Part shown: positions 5,428 through 9,818 of the stretch, one piece after another
Layout of the letters: every line of letters starts with the position of its first letter
Numbering within the stretch: the first letter of the stretch is position 1
Assembly: GCA_024653985.1 (NCBI GenBank)
Contig: JANLIS010000046.1
Coordinates: forward strand, 1 to 9,818
From: Candidatus Roizmanbacteria bacterium
GTDB lineage: Bacteria > Patescibacteriota > Microgenomatia > UBA1406 > GWC2-37-13
DNA length: 9,818 nucleotides
Direction: 5' to 3'
Program-made: the position numbers and the translations under genes
The notes under the pieces: generated by a model
The model's input: only the letters and a program-made list of their open reading frames with translations
Database searches by the model: none
What the model was told of the DNA's origin: nothing

Positions 5428-7542
5428 TCAATTAACTTGATACAAAGCCCCAAACCCATTAGAAGACGTAAAGATTAGTTTACCTATTTTTGACCATTTT
5501 TTGTCGTCTAAATTTGGGTATTTTTGGCGTTCCAATCGTGAGATTACCACATATTTTATTTGATACTTTTTAATAAGCGACTCAGTATCAAAAATATTAC
5601 TTGATTCATAAAGGGTAACAACCTCAAGTATCCTTTTTCCCACAATATCTGACGAACCTCTCCAAAGCCATTCGTGCACCCACCAACCGGCAACAGTTGG
5701 CAAACCCGTAAAAGCTGATATCCTCTCATAATCAGTATAAGAGTCTCCTTGAGCTTCCAAGATCACAGGCTGCCCCTTTTCATTTTTATTTAGATAGTCA
5801 ATAATTTCATTATCTTCGGGTGCGCTTGTTTTTAGCCAGACTTGACCATCTAACTCTACAGGACGATTAAGCTTGCCGTAATAAGATGGGACTGAGAAAA
5901 AAGGATAGATAGAAGTAAAAAATAGAAGTAATACAAAAATAGCTGAGAGTACATAGTAGATGATTGATCTCTTCATATTCTTCAACAGGTAAAAGGTAAC
6001 GATAGAAGCTATTCCCATCATGCTAAAGGCCTGATACCCAAGCTTGAACATGGTATTAGCCCGAAAATGTTGAGGATATATGTCCTTGATATAAAAAAAT
6101 TCCGGGATGATGGTTAGGAAAAGGCCAAAAGAGAAGAGAATGAGTAAAAAATTGTTCGATTGCTTCATTGTTTCATTGTTGGAAAATCTTTTTTTTATAA
6201 TTAAAAATATCAAAAACGAGATCCAGAAGAATCCCCAGAGGACAAAAAGCATCCAAAAGGGAGATATCTGACAGTTACCCGCTTCAAAAATAAACGGGCC
6301 GATCTTTCCAATATCTGTTAAGAATTTAGGCGAACAGTTTACTCCAATACCGGATACGAACGGTTTGAAAAACCAAGAAAAAGGAAGAGAAAAAACAACA
6401 AAAGAAGCGATCAAAATAATAGTATTTGTTAAAAATTTGAAAGAAATGCCAAAAAGGAAATAAAAAATAAATAAGGTCAATAATATATATATCGGACCGT
6501 CAAAAGCGTTGGTCATGTAGTGAACAGCGGTCATGAAACCTAGGAAAATAGTATTGAGTGTCAAGTATTTAGTATTTAGTATTTTTGATCGATACAATTT
6601 ATCTGTAAACAACATGAAAAGTAAGGCTAAAGTTAACAATACGAAGGGTATATCAAACACATGGCCATGAAGGTCCGCCACTACGTATGAATAAGAAGGA
6701 AACTCATGGATGGTAAAAGGAATAAAACGAGTAGCATTTGGATACCAGTAAGGCGCTGGATTAAAGCCTGATAGTATTTTCCAAAATGGGATAGGGGAAT
6801 CGTTCGGGTAACCTTTTGTAAACAGGTATATTGTATGAAGATTGCCCCCAAGATTGATAAAAAAAGCGCCGATCAGTCCAAAAAAAATAACTTTAACCCG
6901 ACTTATTTTTTGACCGTACTTTTTAATGATGTTAATAATAAAAGAGAATACTTGAGTCACTCCTTGGGCAAAGATCGTGGCTAAAATAAGATTGTATCCG
7001 ATAGAAGCCTTTATATTGCTAAGTTTTATCAATAATGCTCCAGACAGGTGACCAAAATAGTAGTAATTGATCGGTTCGGGTGTATACCAAATATCCTTTG
7101 GAGGAAAAAAATTTGTTTTAAGCAGAGAGTTCATGAATCCAAAGTCCATAAATTTTTCCAAGCCATGGATAGAAGGTTCCTGACTTCTGATAAAGGTCCA
7201 AAAGAAAAGGCAGAAAAGAAACAATAATTCTTCAAATATTATTGTAGGGGTTTGATTAATCAAACCCCTACCTGGTTTCTTGTTTTTTTTATAAATAAAA
7301 AAGTTAATAATTGCGAATAAGCTGAGTAAAAATATTAGGCTAGGACGACTAAAGGGAAGGATCTTGACGATTCCCAAAATATAAACTAAATAACTTAATA
7401 AAATAATTCCCAAGGTTTTAGCAAATGGATAGCCGAAATCAAAATCAAAAGTCTTGAAAATTCTTTTGGTTAGAGGAGTAAAAACGATTCCAACGATCAA
7501 TAAGGTCAAATACCATTGGAATGTAATCAAAAGCCAGTTCAT
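5428..7542 (-). CDS. DUF2298 / YYY-domain polytopic membrane protein
   Basis: 704-aa integral membrane protein of the Chlor_Arch_YYY family (DUF2298), known from archaea, Chloroflexi and CPR bacteria; molecular function unknown. The diagnostic motif YYYFG is at 160-164, within EPINYYYFGHLSG, and the N-terminal GYPFAKTLG (37-45) is also typical. I count about 14-15 hydrophobic segments between residues 4 and 560, then a soluble C-terminal domain (about 570-704) with AGWWVHEWLWRG (627-638). The length matches the single-domain class (about 700-900 aa). The layout resembles GT-C lipid-linked glycosyltransferases, so a role in envelope glycosylation is plausible but inferred. ATG 7542 begins just before the first membrane segment, 8 nt after a TATAAT. 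Three loops carry repeat-derived residues: 91-100, 320-327 and 455-465. No neighbour is co-oriented, so it is probably monocistronic. Confidence 0.92.
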   Translation of the reverse strand: MNWLLITFQWYLTLLIVGIVFTPLTKRIFKTFDFDFGYPFAKTLGIILLSYLVYILGIVKILPFSRPSLIFLLSLFAIINFFIYKKNKKPGRGLINQTPTIIFEELLFLFCLFFWTFIRSQEPSIHGLEKFMDFGFMNSLLKTNFFPPKDIWYTPEPINYYYFGHLSGALLIKLSNIKASIGYNLILATIFAQGVTQVFSFIINIIKKYGQKISRVKVIFFGLIGAFFINLGGNLHTIYLFTKGYPNDSPIPFWKILSGFNPAPYWYPNATRFIPFTIHEFPSYSYVVADLHGHVFDIPFVLLTLALLFMLFTDKLYRSKILNTKYLTLNTIFLGFMTAVHYMTNAFDGPIYILLTLFIFYFLFGISFKFLTNTIILIASFVVFSLPFSWFFKPFVSGIGVNCSPKFLTDIGKIGPFIFEAGNCQISPFWMLFVLWGFFWISFLIFLIIKKRFSNNETMKQSNNFLLILFSFGLFLTIIPEFFYIKDIYPQHFRANTMFKLGYQAFSMMGIASIVTFYLLKNMKRSIIYYVLSAIFVLLLFFTSIYPFFSVPSYYGKLNRPVELDGQVWLKTSAPEDNEIIDYLNKNEKGQPVILEAQGDSYTDYERISAFTGLPTVAGWWVHEWLWRGSSDIVGKRILEVVTLYESSNIFDTESLIKKYQIKYVVISRLERQKYPNLDDKKWSKIGKLIFTSSNGFGALYQVN
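6149..6180 (-). repeat. 8-bp tandem repeat inside the YYY gene
   Basis: The minus strand reads AACAATGA, AACAATGA, AGCAATCG, AACAATTT: four octamers, the first two identical. They encode the polar loop NNETMKQSNNF (455-465) between two hydrophobic segments. Confidence 0.6.
6564..6584 (-). repeat. 7-bp tandem repeat inside the YYY gene (3 perfect copies)
   Basis: AGTATTT occurs three times in tandem on the + strand (AAATACT on the coding strand). It encodes about residues 320-327 (LNTKYLTL) in a loop before the segment FLGFMTAVHYM. Three 7-bp units make 21 bp, so gain or loss of three copies would keep the frame. Confidence 0.75.
7244..7271. repeat. Perfect 28-bp palindrome inside the YYY coding region
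   Basis: GTAGGGGTTTGATT is followed at once by its exact reverse complement AATCAAACCCCTAC, with no loop. On the coding strand it encodes GRGLINQTPT (91-100), the polar loop between the hydrophobic segments at about 66-84 and 104-118. A perfect palindrome of this size inside a gene suggests an inserted repeat. Confidence 0.85.
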
Positions 7543-7548
7543 AGGAAA

Positions 7549-7562
7549 TTATTATATAATAA
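7549..7562. promoter_or_regulatory. Symmetric -10 element for divergent YYY gene and valS
   Basis: TTATTATATAATAA is a perfect 14-bp palindrome with overlapping TATAAT hexamers on the minus strand (7556-7551) and + strand (7555-7560). The minus copy lies 8 nt before the YYY gene ATG. The plus copy would give valS a leader of about 140 nt that contains the long inverted repeat. Neither has a convincing -35. Confidence 0.5.
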
Positions 7563-7573
7563 TAACCGGTCAT

Positions 7574-7706
7574 AAATTACAAATAACAAAACACAAATAA
7601 CAATTGAATAACAAATTACAAATATTCAAATGTTTAAAACATTTGTCATTGATTATTTGAAATTCAATTGATGTTTGTTATTTGACATTTGTTATTTTAT
7701 TGTAAT
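7574..7706. repeat. Long AT-rich imperfect inverted repeat upstream of valS
   Basis: The two halves fold on the perfect core CAAATGTTT (7627-7635), A, AAACATTTG (7637-7645). Further out, CAAATAACA, ATTGAAT and ATTACAA on the left (7576-7608) have complements at 7664-7706, allowing one gap of about six bases. Units of the AAATAACAAA type recur in it. The element fills the spacer right up to the valS ATG. It may be a degenerate mobile or repeat element, or a leader hairpin if transcription begins near 7567. Confidence 0.65.
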
Positions 7707-9800
7707 ATGGATTCAAAGTACCAACCACAATTAGTCGAGGAAAAAATCTATAAAGAATGGGAAGAAAAAGATTTTTTCAAGGCAAGTGTCAATACAAAAA
7801 AAGAACCTTTTTCTATAATTCTTCCTCCTCCAAATGCCAATGGTAGTCTCCATTTGGGCCATGCAATGTTTACCTATGAAGATATTATGATCCGATTCAA
7901 CAAAATGATGGGAAAAGAAACCCTTTGGCTTCTCGGATTGGACCATGCAGGAACGGAAACCCAATTTGTATTTGAAAAACATTTAAAAAAACAGGGGAAA
8001 AGTCGATACGACTATAAAAGAGAAGATCTTTATAAAATGATCTGGGATTATGTGGCAGAAAATAAAAATAATATAAAAAATCAATTAAAAAGATTGGGAT
8101 TTGCCCTTGACTGGTCCAAAGAAAAGTTCACAATGGACCCGGCGATCGTTAAGATCGTTTACAAAACTTTTAAAGATCTATTTGATCAAGGATTGGTTTA
8201 TAGGGCTAATAAACTCATCAACTATTGCACGAACTGTGGAACCTCATTTTCTGATCTGGAGGTTGTTTATGTTGAGAGAACCGACTCATTGTATTATATG
8301 AAATACGGTCCGTTCACTTTGGCAACGACCAGACCGGAGACCAAGTTTGGAGACACTGCTGTAGCTGTCCATCCTGACGATAAACGTTACAAAAAATGGA
8401 TAGGCAAAGAAATAGAAGTAGATGGATTAATTGGAAAATTTAAAGTCATTGTTGTGGGTGATCGAGCGGTTGACCCAAAATTTGGAACAGGAGCGGTAAA
8501 AGTAACACCAGCTCATGACTTTAATGACTACGAGATTGCGAAAAGACACAACCTCCCGATGAAGCAGGTAATAGGATTTGACGGTAAATTAAATGAACTA
8601 GCTGGAAAGTATCAAGGTCTAAGAATTTTTTCTGCCCGTCAACAAGTAGTTGCTGATCTTCAAGCGAAGGGACATATGGTAAAAATAAAAGAAGACTATG
8701 TTCACCGTGTTGGAACTTGTTACAGGTGTAGAAAAGTCCTTGAACCATTACCAAAGGAGCAGTGGTTTATAAAAGTGAAACCTCTTGCTGACAAATCCAA
8801 GGAGCTAATAGAAAAAAAAGAAACAGAAGTTTTGCCAAAACGATTTAAAAAACGATTGACTGCGATACTGGATAATTTTATAGACTGGAATATATCCAGA
8901 CAGGTTGTTTGGGGGATACGAATTCCGGCTTACAGATGTAAAAGTAAGAATAGCTGGTTCATATCTGAAGAGTCTCCAAAAAAATGTCAGATCTGTGATG
9001 GGGCAGACTTTGAACAGGATGAAGATACCTTTGACACTTGGTTTTCTTCAGCTCAGTGGCCATTTGCCACATTGATGACCGAGGGGCAGGAAACATTTGA
9101 TTATTTTTACCCAACATCGGTCATGGAAACTGGGCACGATATTTTAAGAGCTTGGGTTGCCAGAATGATGATGATAGGATATTTTTCCACAAAAAAGACA
9201 CCTTTTAAAACAGTATTTTTACACGGAATGGTTCATGATCCAAAAGGGCAAAAAATGAGCAAAAGCAAAGGTAATGTTATTGATCCTATTTTAATGATCG
9301 ATAAATATGGAGCCGATGCTCTGAGGGCAGCACTTATCTTCGGAACGAAAGAGGGTGGGGATGTGGCATTATCTGAGCAAAAGGTTATCGGGATGAGAAA
9401 TTTTGTAAATAAAATATGGAATGTTGGAAGATTTATTAAGATGAACAGCCAAGTCAAAAGTCAAAAGTCAAAAGTCAAAAGTGAAAGTAAAAATTCAGAA
9501 GTGTTACAAGAATTAGAGGAAGAATTTAAAAAGGAGAAAAAACAATACATCAAATACATGAACAGTTATCAGTTCTCGAAGGCTTTGGGGTTGGTTTATG
9601 AGTTTATTTGGCACAGATTTGCCGACTACTACATAGAGCAATTGAAAGATGAGGTGATTAATGGTAATATAGAAGCTCTTGGAGATTTGAAAGAAGTGTA
9701 TTTAGAGAATCTAAAAATGCTTCACCCGTTTACACCGTTCGTTACGGAAAAGATTTGGAAAGTATTTAATAAAGAATCAATATTCCAAGAACAATTATAA
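7707..9800 (+). CDS. valS: Valine--tRNA ligase
   Basis: Cytoplasmic class I synthetase charging tRNA-Val. In order: HLGH (HIGH motif) at 49-52 after LPPPNANGS; the CP1 editing domain with TTRPET, AVDPKFGTGAVKVTP and AHDFNDYE, which hydrolyses mischarged Thr-tRNA; CYRC; ISRQVVWGIRIP; DTFDTWFSSAQWPFATL; TGHDILRAWVARMMM; and KMSKS at 516-520. Cys pairs (CRC, CQIC) suggest a zinc knuckle. The anticodon-binding helical domain follows (about 565-697). At 697 aa it is much shorter than usual (about 860-950 aa): the C-terminal coiled coil that contacts the tRNA arm is absent, and the protein ends soon after HPFTPFVTEKIW. ATG 7707 (MDSKYQPQLVEEK) matches the family start; an in-frame TTG at 7689 lies in the repeat. 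Residues about 583-594 come from a 7-bp tandem repeat. No Shine-Dalgarno is present. Confidence 0.95.
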   Translation: MDSKYQPQLVEEKIYKEWEEKDFFKASVNTKKEPFSIILPPPNANGSLHLGHAMFTYEDIMIRFNKMMGKETLWLLGLDHAGTETQFVFEKHLKKQGKSRYDYKREDLYKMIWDYVAENKNNIKNQLKRLGFALDWSKEKFTMDPAIVKIVYKTFKDLFDQGLVYRANKLINYCTNCGTSFSDLEVVYVERTDSLYYMKYGPFTLATTRPETKFGDTAVAVHPDDKRYKKWIGKEIEVDGLIGKFKVIVVGDRAVDPKFGTGAVKVTPAHDFNDYEIAKRHNLPMKQVIGFDGKLNELAGKYQGLRIFSARQQVVADLQAKGHMVKIKEDYVHRVGTCYRCRKVLEPLPKEQWFIKVKPLADKSKELIEKKETEVLPKRFKKRLTAILDNFIDWNISRQVVWGIRIPAYRCKSKNSWFISEESPKKCQICDGADFEQDEDTFDTWFSSAQWPFATLMTEGQETFDYFYPTSVMETGHDILRAWVARMMMIGYFSTKKTPFKTVFLHGMVHDPKGQKMSKSKGNVIDPILMIDKYGADALRAALIFGTKEGGDVALSEQKVIGMRNFVNKIWNVGRFIKMNSQVKSQKSKVKSESKNSEVLQELEEEFKKEKKQYIKYMNSYQFSKALGLVYEFIWHRFADYYIEQLKDEVINGNIEALGDLKEVYLENLKMLHPFTPFVTEKIWKVFNKESIFQEQL
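9453..9487 (+). repeat. GTCAAAA heptamer tandem repeat inside valS
   Basis: Four perfect GTCAAAA copies (9453-9480) and a fifth imperfect one (GTGAAAG). They encode the polar, Lys/Ser-rich stretch VKSQKSKVKSES, which lies in the linker after KIWNVGRFI, at the entrance to the anticodon-binding domain. Confidence 0.85.
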
Positions 9801-9806
9801 AAAAAT

Positions 9807-9818
9807 TGTCATTCCCGC
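9807..9818. repeat. ATTCCCGC palindromic repeat, copy 2 (cut by window end)
   Basis: TGTCATTCCCGC is identical to 848-859. Only the left half is in the window; copy 1 predicts that GCGGGAAT follows within a few bases. It starts 6 bases after the valS stop and may act as its terminator. Confidence 0.65.

Noticed and set aside
5249..5431. A 60-codon minus-strand frame across the spacer between the small gene and the YYY gene
   Set aside because: It runs through two GC-rich palindromes and a probable terminator, so its Arg-rich sequence is a by-product of the repeats.
7689..7706. TTG start for valS six codons upstream
   Set aside because: Those codons are part of the AT-rich inverted repeat, and ATG 7707 matches the usual ValRS N-terminus.
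7563..7706. T-box riboswitch in front of valS
   Set aside because: No T-box consensus, specifier loop or terminator/antiterminator pair can be seen; the region is a low-complexity AT-rich inverted repeat.
9453..9487. CRISPR-like array
   Set aside because: Units are 7 bp with no spacers and lie in the valS frame.

Overview
The window is about 36-40% GC by eye, gene-dense and uses the standard code, with TGA as a real stop in three genes. It looks like a fragment of a Candidate Phyla Radiation (Patescibacteria) chromosome, perhaps a Microgenomates-like lineage. This is inferred from the gene mix: archaeal-type ATP-dependent DNA ligase, a DUF2298/YYY polytopic membrane protein, small family-2 glycosyltransferases and a short ValRS. 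Further support comes from the missing Shine-Dalgarno sites and from many short GC-rich palindromes of a kind common in such genomes. UGA as stop argues against Gracilibacteria/Absconditabacteria. No taxonomic search was possible.

Layout from left to right: the 3' part of a Fic-family protein with a C-terminal winged helix (+); an intergenic stretch with two different inverted repeats; a complete ATP-dependent DNA ligase (+); a family-2 glycosyltransferase (-) whose 3' end overlaps the ligase by 13 bp; a second, divergent family-2 glycosyltransferase (+); an endonuclease/exonuclease/phosphatase-fold protein (-); a 158-bp divergent spacer with a DnaA-box-like inverted repeat and a near-consensus promoter; a 50-codon basic small gene (+); a 164-bp convergent spacer full of hairpins; a 704-aa YYY/DUF2298 membrane protein (-); a divergent spacer filled by a long AT-rich inverted repeat; and valS (+), whose stop is followed by the first half of a palindromic repeat cut by the window edge. 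No spacer exceeds 300 bases, and I see no tRNA, rRNA, IS element or CRISPR array.

The genes do not form one pathway or operon: most neighbours are divergent or convergent, so nearly each has its own promoter. The two glycosyltransferases and the YYY protein may serve the cell envelope, the ligase DNA repair or replication, and ValRS translation. The Fic protein probably AMPylates or otherwise modifies a target.

Two whole-window patterns stand out. First, six of the seven gene starts inside the window have a consensus or near-consensus -10 hexamer ending only 6-10 nt before ATG and no Shine-Dalgarno, which predicts leaderless mRNAs. Second, short palindromes and 7- or 8-bp tandem repeats occur between genes and also inside the coding frames of the ligase, the YYY protein and valS, always where the protein appears to have a loop or linker. 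I see no clearly new multi-gene system. The best candidates for something undescribed are the small basic gene with its strong promoter and the repeats that have entered coding sequence.
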